DNA from: JAMXLO01 sp964427005
GTDB taxonomy: Bacteria > Pseudomonadota > Alphaproteobacteria > Acetobacterales > Acetobacteraceae
NCBI GenBank assembly: GCA_964427005.1
Contig: CAYRTL010000149.1
Location: 1-10,482 of the forward strand
Direction: 5' to 3'
Length of the DNA stretch: 10,482 bases
Below are positions 1-6,840 of this stretch, piece by piece. A model generated the notes under the pieces. That model did not search any database and was not told the origin of the DNA. It saw nothing but the letters and a program-made list of their open reading frames with translations. Each line of letters opens with the position of its first letter. Positions within the stretch are counted from its first letter, which is position 1. A program made the translations under genes and the position numbers.

Positions 1-183
1 TTCGACGTTTCCAAGTCCCGACCGGGATATTGGCCTGGAAGAGGCAGGTGCTTAGTCTCACGCCGTTCCGACTGGTTCAACCCCGGAGCCGGGCTTGGTA
101 AGGTGGCCAACGGCTTCGGTGACGTTCGCCATCGTTTGCACATCGGACTCGCTCCCGGAAGCGGTGCTTGGCATCATGGCCGC

Positions 184-1773
184 ATGAAACGCCCCGCACA
201 GCTCGTCCAGGCGCCACCCCGACGGCAGGCGCAGCCGCCCGGACCTTGCGCTATGGTGATCTTTGGCGCCAGCGGCGACCTGACGCGGCGCCTGCTGGTC
301 CCCGCGCTCTATAACTTGGCACGCACTGGATTGATCCCCGAGCACTTTGCCATCGTTGGCGTCGATATCGCCGAACGCACCGCAGATGACTGGAGAGACA
401 GCCTGCACGCGATGCTGCAGAGCTTCGTCGGTAATCCGAATAGCGAGAACCGCATCGAGGCAGTTGACGAGGCAGTCTGGCAGCGTCTCACCGGCGCTGT
501 GTCCTATGTGCGGGGTGACTTCAGCGACCGCGAGTTGTTCGAGAAGTTGCGGCTGCACCTGCACGAAGTCGCTCGCGAATGGCAGACTGGAGGAAACTGC
601 CTCTTCTACCTCGCCGTGGCCGACCGGTTCTTTGGCCCGATCGTTGAGCAACTCGGCCATGCTGGCCTGGTGGACGAGGAGCCGCGCAATGGCCAGCCAC
701 AGCACTGGCGGCGCATAGTAATCGAGAAGCCGTTCGGCCATAGCCTCGAATCGGCGCGCGAACTGAACACGCGCATTCGCCGCGTGCTGCGCGAGGAGCA
801 GATCTTCCGCATCGACCACTTCCTCGGGAAGGAGACGGTGCAGAACATCATGGCCTTCCGCTTCGCCAATGGCCTGTTCGAACCGATCTGGAACCGCGAC
901 CGCATCGACCACGTGCAGATCACAGTTGCCGAGACAGTGGGCGTGGAGCATCGCGGCAAATTCTACGAACTCACTGGTGCGCTACGCGACATGGTGCCGA
1001 ACCATGTCTTCCAGTTGCTGGCAATGGTGGCTATGGAGCCTCCCGCTGGTTTCGACGCGCGCTCGGTGCGTAACCGGAAGGCCGACGTATTTACGGCCCT
1101 GTGCACGTTGCAGGAAGAAGATGCGGTGCGGGGACAGTACGGACCGGGCGTCGTCCTCGGCGCCAAGGTTCCTGGTTATCGCCAGGAACCCGATGTTTCG
1201 CCGAATTCCAATACCGAAACCTTCGTCGCCATGAAATTGATCATCGACAACTGGCGCTGGGCCGGCGTGCCGTTCTACCTGCGCACCGGGAAGCGCATGT
1301 CGCGTCGCTATTCTGAGGTCGCCATCCGCTTCAAGCAGGCACCCTATGCGCCGTTCGAGGATACACATGTCGATGAACTGCCGCCCAACTGGCTTGTCAT
1401 TCGGATCCAGCCGGACGAGGGAATTTCACTGCAGTTCGAGGTGAAGCGGCCGGGACCCGTCGTGGACCTTGCGGCAGTGCAGATGGACTTCAATTATCGC
1501 GACTGGTTCCCGCGCGAGCCGAATGTTGGCTATGAGACCCTGATCTATGACTGCATGATCGGCGATCAGACACTGTTCCAACGTGCGGACATGGTGGAAG
1601 AGACCTGGCGTGTCGTCCAGCCGGTGCTTGATACGTGGGCGGCCGAACCGCCGGCGCATTTTCCGAACTACGCCGCTGGGACTGATGGCCCTCACGCCGC
1701 GGACAGGCTGCTGCACCGGGATGGTCGCGCATGGCGGCCGGTTGGCGGTCAGAGACCGCCTCAGGCAAATTGA
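184..1773 (+). CDS. zwf: Glucose-6-phosphate 1-dehydrogenase
   Basis: Cytosolic enzyme that oxidises glucose 6-phosphate to 6-phosphogluconolactone with NADP+ (or NAD+), the entry step of the oxidative pentose phosphate and Entner-Doudoroff routes. From the ATG at 184 it has 529 residues, slightly above the usual ~490-510. The Rossmann motif GASGDLT is at residues 28-34, the EKPFG motif with the substrate-binding lysine at 181-185, the family signature DHFLGKE at 211-217, and the probable catalytic base His274 in PNH. The C-terminus keeps the typical FPNYAAG segment. The reading frame is open to base 1, and a GTG at 103 would give 556 residues. I prefer 184 because the family core begins about 23 residues later and the upstream part is unlike the family, but no clear Shine-Dalgarno supports either start. 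The next gene begins 54 bases downstream on the same strand, so co-transcription is possible. The identity is very secure; the start is not. Confidence 0.95.
   Translation: MKRPAQLVQAPPRRQAQPPGPCAMVIFGASGDLTRRLLVPALYNLARTGLIPEHFAIVGVDIAERTADDWRDSLHAMLQSFVGNPNSENRIEAVDEAVWQRLTGAVSYVRGDFSDRELFEKLRLHLHEVAREWQTGGNCLFYLAVADRFFGPIVEQLGHAGLVDEEPRNGQPQHWRRIVIEKPFGHSLESARELNTRIRRVLREEQIFRIDHFLGKETVQNIMAFRFANGLFEPIWNRDRIDHVQITVAETVGVEHRGKFYELTGALRDMVPNHVFQLLAMVAMEPPAGFDARSVRNRKADVFTALCTLQEEDAVRGQYGPGVVLGAKVPGYRQEPDVSPNSNTETFVAMKLIIDNWRWAGVPFYLRTGKRMSRRYSEVAIRFKQAPYAPFEDTHVDELPPNWLVIRIQPDEGISLQFEVKRPGPVVDLAAVQMDFNYRDWFPREPNVGYETLIYDCMIGDQTLFQRADMVEETWRVVQPVLDTWAAEPPAHFPNYAAGTDGPHAADRLLHRDGRAWRPVGGQRPPQAN
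1744..1760 (+). other. Perfect 7-bp hairpin at the 3' end of zwf
   Basis: GGCGGTC (1744-1750), a three-base loop AGA, then GACCGCC (1754-1760) form a perfect inverted repeat just inside the end of zwf, ten bases before its stop codon. No T-tract follows, so it is not a standard intrinsic terminator. It could be a weak transcript-end or stabilising stem between zwf and the transporter genes, an operator, or chance in GC-rich coding DNA. Confidence 0.4.
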
Positions 1774-1827
1774 TCTCGCAAAACGGCCTCGCCATACTGC
1801 GACGAAATTGGAGCGGGGAAGCCGATT

Positions 1828-2895
1828 ATGCCTAATGCAATCTCGCGTCGCAGACTGCTTCAGGCCTCGACCGGAGCACTGGCGGCGCCGTATGTCATAC
1901 CGGCGCTGGCAGCGGACACGCTGGTGGTGAACGGCTACGGCGCGGAATTCCAGGAGATCATCACCCGCACGACGATTGAGCCGTTCGAGAAGAAGTTCGG
2001 AGTCAAGATCACGTACGACAACACCGGGACCGCGGCACAGAACTATGCGAAGATCCGTGCCTCGCGAGGGGCACCCGGTTTCGACGTCGCCGCGGAACTG
2101 ACACCTCCAGAGGTGATCCTCGGCCAGAAGGAGAAGCTGCTCGAAGCGATCAGCGAGGCCGAGGTGCCAAACCTCAAGCATATTTGGCAGAAGAGCCACA
2201 CGATCATTCCGCCGACGGGCGTGGTGCACAGCTATCAGTATTTGGCCCTACTGTGGAACAAGACGCACCTGGAGAAGCCTATATCCTGGGCGAACTACTG
2301 GGATCCGGGTCCGGCATATGGCGATAAGGTCAAGGGTCACCTGATCGCCTTCGAGCCGGCCAATCTGCTTTCTGTCTATGCCCTGATCATGGCGGCAAAG
2401 TTGAAGGGCGGGGGTGTCGATAACATGCAGCCCGCCTGGGAGTTGTTGCAGGCACAGAAGCCCTGGGTCGGCGTCAGCCTCATGGCATCCGACGCCGCCG
2501 CGCCGTATTTCGAGAACGATCAGGTCTGGCTTGCTCCGTTCTGGAGTGCCCGCTCCGGATATTATGTCTCACGCAACTATCCCGTCGATTTCACCATCCC
2601 GAAGGAAGGAACAATTGGCTTAGCGAACTGCGCTTGCGTGCCGGTCGGTGCGGCGAATAAGAAACTTGCCTTCGAGTTCATCAATTTTCGGCTTGAACCC
2701 GACATCCAGCGTGCTTTTCATCTGGCATATCACACCAGCCCTGGTCGTCCAGATATCACCGATTGGCCCGCCGACTACGCAGCGACGCAAATCGTCACCG
2801 AGCAGAAAATGGCAAGTGTGGATTTCCCGGACAGCGCGGTGATTGGCAGCAAGCGCAGTGAATGGACGCGCAAATGGCAGGAGATCATGAGCTGA
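1828..2895 (+). CDS. ABC transporter substrate-binding protein, polyamine/opine type, Tat-exported
   Basis: Periplasmic solute-binding component of an ABC importer, 355 residues, the usual size for PotD-like (SBP_bac_8) proteins. The N-terminus has a twin-arginine signal: SRRRLL at residues 6-11, then a modest hydrophobic stretch and an AxA-type cleavage site near residue 28 (PALAA before D30). The mature part starts with a strand-forming LVVNGYG segment, as in extracellular solute-binding proteins. The ATG is supported by GGGGAA at 1815-1820 with seven bases of spacing. The stop lies inside the start region of the first permease, and both permeases and an ATPase follow, completing the importer. 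The ligand cannot be read from sequence. The family carries polyamines, opines, phosphonates and related small charged solutes, and the MocA- and IolE-like genes downstream point to a polyol, inositol derivative or amino-cyclitol. The family is secure, the ligand is inference. Confidence 0.9.
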   Translation: MPNAISRRRLLQASTGALAAPYVIPALAADTLVVNGYGAEFQEIITRTTIEPFEKKFGVKITYDNTGTAAQNYAKIRASRGAPGFDVAAELTPPEVILGQKEKLLEAISEAEVPNLKHIWQKSHTIIPPTGVVHSYQYLALLWNKTHLEKPISWANYWDPGPAYGDKVKGHLIAFEPANLLSVYALIMAAKLKGGGVDNMQPAWELLQAQKPWVGVSLMASDAAAPYFENDQVWLAPFWSARSGYYVSRNYPVDFTIPKEGTIGLANCACVPVGAANKKLAFEFINFRLEPDIQRAFHLAYHTSPGRPDITDWPADYAATQIVTEQKMASVDFPDSAVIGSKRSEWTRKWQEIMS

Positions 2896-3758
2896 GAGTG
2901 CCTGGCGGAAGGGGAACATTTCGCAAAACTGTCCCCTACGTCCTGATTGCCCTCCCAGCCGCATTCCTGCTGGTGTTCTTTGTGGTCCCGTCGGCAGTGC
3001 TGTTGTCGATGAGCGTGGTGCAGTCGGAGGACACCATTCCGACCGGCAATCTGACGCTCGACAACTATTCCACCTTGCTTTCTACCCGGCTTTATCTCAG
3101 CGCGATCCTGCGTAGCTTCGTCGTTGGCGTCGCGTCGGGCGCCATTGTCGTCGCCTTGGCCTATCCGCTGGCCTATTTCCTCGTGCGCACCACCAGCCGA
3201 TGGAAGAACCTGCTCATCGCGCTTTCGCTGGCGCCACTGCTCGCTAGCGTTATCGTGCGCACCTATGGCTGGTGGGTGGTGCTGAATCGCGAGGGCGCGC
3301 TGAATGTCGTGCTGCGATCGCTTGGTGTGACCGAACAGCCCCTGATCATGCTGCCTTCAACGGCTGCCATCATCCTCGGACTTGCACATGCGCTGCTGCC
3401 CTACGGCGTGCTGACCATCATGGCGTCGCTGAATGGTTTGAATCCGAGCCTTGAACGCGCTGCCCTCAGCCTTGGGGCCAATCGGTTGCGCACGTTCTTC
3501 GCTGTTACTTTGCCGCTCAGCGCGCCGGGCATTGCCGGGGGCTTCCTGCTGACCTTCGCCATCGCGATGAGCGCCTACGCAACGCCAGCGATCCTTGGCG
3601 GACCAACAACGGAAGTGATGGCGACGATGATCCGCCGCTTCATGCTGGAGCTGCTGGACTGGTCGCTCGGATCAGCGATGGGCGCGATCCTGCTGGTCAG
3701 CGCGATGGCTCTGCTGCTGCTCACGAACGTCATCGGCAAGCGGGAGTCGGCGCAGTGA
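2862..3758 (+). CDS. ABC transporter permease, PotB-like
   Basis: Inner-membrane channel subunit of the importer, 298 residues, with about six predicted membrane segments (roughly residues 24-50, 85-107, 116-140, 163-190, 222-245 and 268-290). The cytoplasmic EAA-type coupling loop that contacts the ATPase starts at Glu198 (ERAALSLGA) and ends in LPLSAPG near 217-223. The start is uncertain: ATG 2862 overlaps the binding-protein gene by 34 bases, ATG 2874 and GTG 2898 are also in frame, and AGGAG at 2879-2883 lies 14 bases before the GTG, further than ideal. All choices leave the first membrane helix intact. The stop overlaps the GTG of the second permease (GTGA), so translational coupling is likely. 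Two separate permease genes plus one ATPase match the polyamine/opine transporter layout. Confidence 0.9.
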   Translation: MDAQMAGDHELRVPGGRGTFRKTVPYVLIALPAAFLLVFFVVPSAVLLSMSVVQSEDTIPTGNLTLDNYSTLLSTRLYLSAILRSFVVGVASGAIVVALAYPLAYFLVRTTSRWKNLLIALSLAPLLASVIVRTYGWWVVLNREGALNVVLRSLGVTEQPLIMLPSTAAIILGLAHALLPYGVLTIMASLNGLNPSLERAALSLGANRLRTFFAVTLPLSAPGIAGGFLLTFAIAMSAYATPAILGGPTTEVMATMIRRFMLELLDWSLGSAMGAILLVSAMALLLLTNVIGKRESAQ

Positions 3759-4567
3759 CGAGACATGCCCCCTGGTCCGCCCTGAAGGTTGCCGTTGCCG
3801 GCATCTATGTGTTCGTGCTTGGGCCGATCCTGATCACGGCGTCCGTCGCATTCAACCGGGAGAATCGTTCGTATTTCCCGCCACGTGGCTTCTCATTGCA
3901 GTGGTGGGGCGAGGCGTTCGGTCCCCAATGGTCGCAGCCGCTGCTGTTCAGTCTGGAACTGGCGACTTTGGTAGCCTTGATTTCCGCGGTTTTCGGCATC
4001 CCGCTGGCGTTCGCCTTCCAGCGCTATGAGTTCCCAGGCAAGTCGCTGGTCCACGCAATCACGCTGGGGCCGCTGATCCTGCCTAGTTTGGTCACTGGCA
4101 TCGCACTCTTGCAATTCCTGTCGCTTATCGGCCTGGGGAGCTGGATGGGATTCTGGGCACTGCTGATCGGTCACGTCGTGATCTGCCTGCCATTCTCCGT
4201 CCGCACCGTCGCAATCAGTCTCGCGGCAATGCCGGGCAGCGTAGAGGCAGCCGCTGCCAGCCTTGGCGCGACGCCGTTCGCCGTGTTGCGTCACGTCACA
4301 CTGCCGCTTGCGGCACCCGGTGTGGTGGCCGGCATGATCTTCGCGTTCGTTCACAGCTTCGACGATGTGAACCTGTCGCTGTTCGTCGCGCGGCCTGGCG
4401 AACGGCCGCTGACTGTGGCGATCCTAGCATTCCTAGATTTCGGGTTCGCTCCGACGCTGGCTGCGGTCTCCATCCTTTCCATGCTGATTCCGCTTGCACT
4501 GGTGGCGCTGTTCGGTCGCTACGTGGGTATTGGCGATTTCCTCTACCAGGAGACTGGGCATGGCTGA
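3755..4567 (+). CDS. ABC transporter permease, PotC-like
   Basis: Second inner-membrane subunit, 270 residues, with about six hydrophobic segments; the first spans residues 11-32 and the last is near the C-terminus. The EAA loop begins at Glu164 (EAAAASLGA) and ends in LPLAAPG at 183-189, the usual ATPase docking helix. It starts with GTG at 3755, sharing bases with the stop of the upstream permease. GGGAG at 3742-3746 lies eight bases upstream and supports this start. Its last eight bases overlap the ATPase start (ATGGCTGA), so the two should be translated in coupled fashion. It presumably forms a heterodimeric channel with the first permease. The family is secure; the substrate is not known. 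Confidence 0.9.
   Translation: MTRHAPWSALKVAVAGIYVFVLGPILITASVAFNRENRSYFPPRGFSLQWWGEAFGPQWSQPLLFSLELATLVALISAVFGIPLAFAFQRYEFPGKSLVHAITLGPLILPSLVTGIALLQFLSLIGLGSWMGFWALLIGHVVICLPFSVRTVAISLAAMPGSVEAAAASLGATPFAVLRHVTLPLAAPGVVAGMIFAFVHSFDDVNLSLFVARPGERPLTVAILAFLDFGFAPTLAAVSILSMLIPLALVALFGRYVGIGDFLYQETGHG
4548..4552 (+). promoter_or_regulatory. Shine-Dalgarno that fixes the ATPase start
   Basis: AGGAG seven bases before ATG 4560. It selects this start over the longer in-frame reading from 4494, whose extra 22 residues overlap the permease and look unlike an ABC ATPase N-terminus. Confidence 0.75.
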
Positions 4568-5552
4568 ACCGGCCTTGCAGATTGCCGCCCTGACTAAGCG
4601 CTTTGGTTCAATGGCAGCAGTGGATGCAATCGATCTTACAGTGATGCCTGGCGAATTCGTAACGCTGCTTGGTCCGAGTGGGTGCGGCAAGACTACGACG
4701 CTGAACATGATTGCCGGGTTTATCATACCGGATTCAGGCAGCATCAGGCTGCAAGGCCAATCAGTGGAGGCGCTGCCGCCATTCCGTCGCGATCTCGGGC
4801 TGGTGTTCCAGGACTACGCACTGTTTCCGCATATGTCAGTCGGGGAGAATGTCGGCTTCGGCCTGCGCATGCGTCGAGTCCCGCGCGCCGAGATTGGTCG
4901 ACGCGTTGCCGACGCGCTCGATCTCGTGCAGCTGACCGGGCTTGGCGAACGGCGGCCGTCGCAGCTTTCCGGCGGCCAGCGACAGCGCGTCGCCCTGGCA
5001 CGAGCGCTGGTGGTCCACCCAGCGATGCTGTTGCTCGATGAACCACTGTCCAACCTGGACCTCAAGCTGCGCGAGGAAATGCGAATGGAGATTTCCAGCT
5101 TGCAGCGACGGCTGGGGATAGCGACCGTATTCGTCACGCACGACCAGGGTGAGGCGCTCACCATGTCGGATCGCATCGCGGTCATGCGCGAAGGGCGCAT
5201 CGAGCAGATCGGCACACCTGGCGATATCTACGAACGGCCTGCCACGCGCTTCGTCGCGCAATTCATCGGTGCTGCTAATCTGGTCGAAGGTCGCGAAGGT
5301 ACTGTTGTCATACGGCCCGAGCGTCTGAAGCTGGGTCATGCTGGAGATGCTCCGTCCGATGTTCGCTCCTGGCCGGCGCACGTCGAACGCAAAGTATACC
5401 TGGGGGCGCGACTCGAACTGCGTCTGCGCCTTCCGGACGGTACGCAATTGCTCGCGGAAGCAGTCAATGACGGAAGCGCCGCCTGGTGTGAAGGCGAAGG
5501 GGTAGCGGTGTGGTTTCGTCCCGCGGATGCCTGGATTATACCGAACGCATGA
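4560..5552 (+). CDS. ABC transporter ATP-binding protein, PotA/CUT1-like with TOBE domain
   Basis: Cytoplasmic ATPase that powers the importer, 330 residues. All catalytic elements are present: Walker A GPSGCGKT at residues 38-45, Q-loop Gln84 in VFQDYALFP, signature LSGGQ at 136-140, Walker B MLLLDEP with Asp160 and Glu161, D-loop SNLD at 164-167 and switch His194 in VTHDQ. The C-terminal part (about 240-325, including VIRPERLKL at 250-258) fits the TOBE regulatory domain of polyamine and CUT1 sugar importers. A strong Shine-Dalgarno fixes the start. The stop overlaps an ATG (ATGA, 5549-5552) that opens the remnant dehydrogenase frame, which suggests that gene was once translationally coupled to this one. 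Nothing in the sequence suggests loss of function. Confidence 0.95.
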   Translation: MAEPALQIAALTKRFGSMAAVDAIDLTVMPGEFVTLLGPSGCGKTTTLNMIAGFIIPDSGSIRLQGQSVEALPPFRRDLGLVFQDYALFPHMSVGENVGFGLRMRRVPRAEIGRRVADALDLVQLTGLGERRPSQLSGGQRQRVALARALVVHPAMLLLDEPLSNLDLKLREEMRMEISSLQRRLGIATVFVTHDQGEALTMSDRIAVMREGRIEQIGTPGDIYERPATRFVAQFIGAANLVEGREGTVVIRPERLKLGHAGDAPSDVRSWPAHVERKVYLGARLELRLRLPDGTQLLAEAVNDGSAAWCEGEGVAVWFRPADAWIIPNA

Positions 5553-5706
5553 CCAGTGTTCGCACAGCAGTGACCGAATGTCCCCGCCGCATTCGCGTGC
5601 ATGAATTTCCGCCACCGGAGCCCGAACCAGGCGCGGTGGTCTATGTTCTCGGCACGAATGTCACCTGCGGGACGCTATGAAGATCGTGCTGGCCCCCAAC
5701 GAATGA
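5549..5706 (+). pseudogene. Remnant of a zinc-dependent (MDR) dehydrogenase, apparent internal deletion
   Basis: A short frame opens at ATG 5549, overlapping the ATPase stop, and runs 43 codons to TGA at 5678-5680. Its start reads like the N-terminus of medium-chain zinc alcohol/polyol dehydrogenases: a PRRIRVHEFPPPEPEPG segment (residues 12-28), then a hydrophobic strand and CGT at 40-42, where the family has its first catalytic zinc cysteine (usually CGTD or CGSD). Right there the frame breaks. In another frame, 5677-5706 encodes MKIVLAPNE and a stop, which resembles an MDR C-terminal tail and overlaps the next gene's ATG as ATGA. The simplest reading is an intact ~340-codon gene that lost its middle; the cofactor domain is absent. 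A plain truncation with frameshift, or an assembly error, is also possible. The family call rests on motif resemblance only. Confidence 0.6.
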
Positions 5707-6803
5707 CGCAGCGGCTCAAGGTTGGCGTCATCGGCTGCGGGCTGATCGCTCAGGTGATGCACCTGCACTATCTGCGGGAACTTGCCGAGCAGTTTGAAAT
5801 CGCGGTGCTGTGCGACATATCGGCGACGATGCGCGACGCGTGCGCGCGCGACTACGGCGTGCGGCGGGTTTGCGGCAAATGGTCGGAGGTACTTGTAACG
5901 GATGTCGATGCGGTACTGATTCTGACCTCTGGCAGTCACGCGCCTATGGCCATCGCCGCGGCAGAAGCAGGCAAGCACGTGTTGGTTGAGAAGCCGATGT
6001 GCTTCTCCGTCGTTGAGGGCCGCGCGATGATCGATGCGGCCAAACGCGCCGGCACTACGCTTATGGTCGCCTACAACAAGCGCTACGATCCCGCATACCA
6101 GCACTTGCTGGATGAATCGAAGACCCTGCGCGACTTGCGGCTCGTACGTGTGACAACACTTGAGTCGCCGTTTCAACCTTATGTCACGCATTATCGCCTG
6201 CACACGGCAGCCGCAATGTCGGCGGAGGTGGCGGCGCGTTTCGCGGCCGACAATGCCGCACGCATCACCGCGGCTATCGGCGAGGCCGACCCGCTGTCCC
6301 GCCGGGCCTATCATTTGGTGCTGCTTGACTCAATGGTGCACGAGTTCAATGCGATCCGTGGGGTGCTGGGCGAACCCGAGAGGCTTGAGTTCGCGGATAT
6401 CCGCGAGCATGGCCTGACCGTCATCCTGTGCTTTGGCGATACGCAGTGCATCGTGAGCTGGGTCGATCTGCCAGGAATGGCGCGTTACCAGATGGAGTTT
6501 GCGTTCTACGCGCTCGACCGAAGGCTGACGCTGTCATTTCCTTCACCCTTCTTGCGCAGTATGCCGACAATTCTCACCACCGAAGCGGGCGAGGCGGATA
6601 CGGCGCGTGGATGGCGCACCGAGGAGGTTGCCTCCTATGACGAGAGCTTCAAGCGAGAGCTGCTGCATTTCCACGAGTGCGTCACCACTGGACGCGCACC
6701 CGTGACATCGGCGGAAGATGCCCTGCGCGACATAGCGTTGTGTCAGGCGATTGTGGCGGCCCATCGTGATCGTCTGCCACGCAATCGGCCAACATCGGTG
6801 TGA
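5703..6803 (+). CDS. Gfo/Idh/MocA family NAD(P)-dependent oxidoreductase
   Basis: Cytosolic dehydrogenase expected to oxidise a hydroxyl of a sugar, inositol or derivative with NAD(P)+. From ATG 5703 it has 366 residues, normal for the family. The Rossmann motif GCGLIA is at residues 11-16 and the family lysine at Lys97 in EKP. The likely catalytic Asp209 and His213 lie in a DxxxH arrangement, as in inositol dehydrogenases. About 37 extra, Ala/Arg-rich residues separate the lysine from this pair compared with IolG as I recall it (Lys97, Asp172, His176). An in-frame ATG at 5601 would add 34 residues with no resemblance to the family and would overlap the remnant gene, so 5703 is preferred; it overlaps that remnant's stop as ATGA. 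There is no clear Shine-Dalgarno, consistent with coupled translation. The substrate is not determined; an inositol or amino-inositol is plausible from the neighbouring iolE-like gene. Confidence 0.88.
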   Translation: MTQRLKVGVIGCGLIAQVMHLHYLRELAEQFEIAVLCDISATMRDACARDYGVRRVCGKWSEVLVTDVDAVLILTSGSHAPMAIAAAEAGKHVLVEKPMCFSVVEGRAMIDAAKRAGTTLMVAYNKRYDPAYQHLLDESKTLRDLRLVRVTTLESPFQPYVTHYRLHTAAAMSAEVAARFAADNAARITAAIGEADPLSRRAYHLVLLDSMVHEFNAIRGVLGEPERLEFADIREHGLTVILCFGDTQCIVSWVDLPGMARYQMEFAFYALDRRLTLSFPSPFLRSMPTILTTEAGEADTARGWRTEEVASYDESFKRELLHFHECVTTGRAPVTSAEDALRDIALCQAIVAAHRDRLPRNRPTSV

Positions 6804-6812
6804 GCCGGGCGC

Positions 6813-6836
6813 ATGACAAGGAGACGTTTGGAGTAA
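6813..6836 (+). other. Seven-codon upstream ORF before iolE
   Basis: ATG at 6813 opens a seven-codon frame (MTRRRLE) that ends at TAA 6834-6836, four bases before the iolE start. It contains adjacent AGG and AGA arginine codons, which overlap a Shine-Dalgarno-like AAGGAG at 6818-6823. The iolE Shine-Dalgarno GGAG (6830-6833) lies inside its end. It may be a chance reading, or a leader that modulates iolE translation. Confidence 0.25.
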
Positions 6837-6840
6837 GAGC

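Noticed and set aside
2..55. Possible C-terminal tail of an upstream gene ending at TAG 53-55 (plus strand)
   Set aside because: Only 17 codons are visible and none is recognisable, so a partial gene cannot be claimed.
82..93. Short inverted repeat CCCGG-AG-CCGGG upstream of zwf
   Set aside because: Stem too short and loop too small for a stable hairpin; typical of GC-rich sequence.
808..914. CGCATCGACCAC occurs twice (near 808 and 901)
   Set aside because: Both copies encode Arg-Ile-Asp-His within zwf; codon bias explains the match, and there is no repeat unit.
58..951. 297-codon open frame on the minus strand opposite zwf
   Set aside because: It lies antisense to a gene with clear family motifs; the translation shows no recognisable domain, and long antisense frames are common in GC-rich coding DNA.
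1426..2229. 267-codon minus-strand frame spanning the zwf end and the binding-protein start
   Set aside because: Antisense to two secure genes and crossing their boundary; no family features and no ribosome binding site.
4836..5615. 259-codon minus-strand frame opposite the ATPase
   Set aside because: Covers the ATPase motifs on the other strand; low-complexity composition with no domain.
5654..5705. Direct repeat ACGAATG at 5654-5660 and 5699-5705
   Set aside because: Seven bases is within chance, and the copies do not sit at the inferred deletion junction near 5673-5677.
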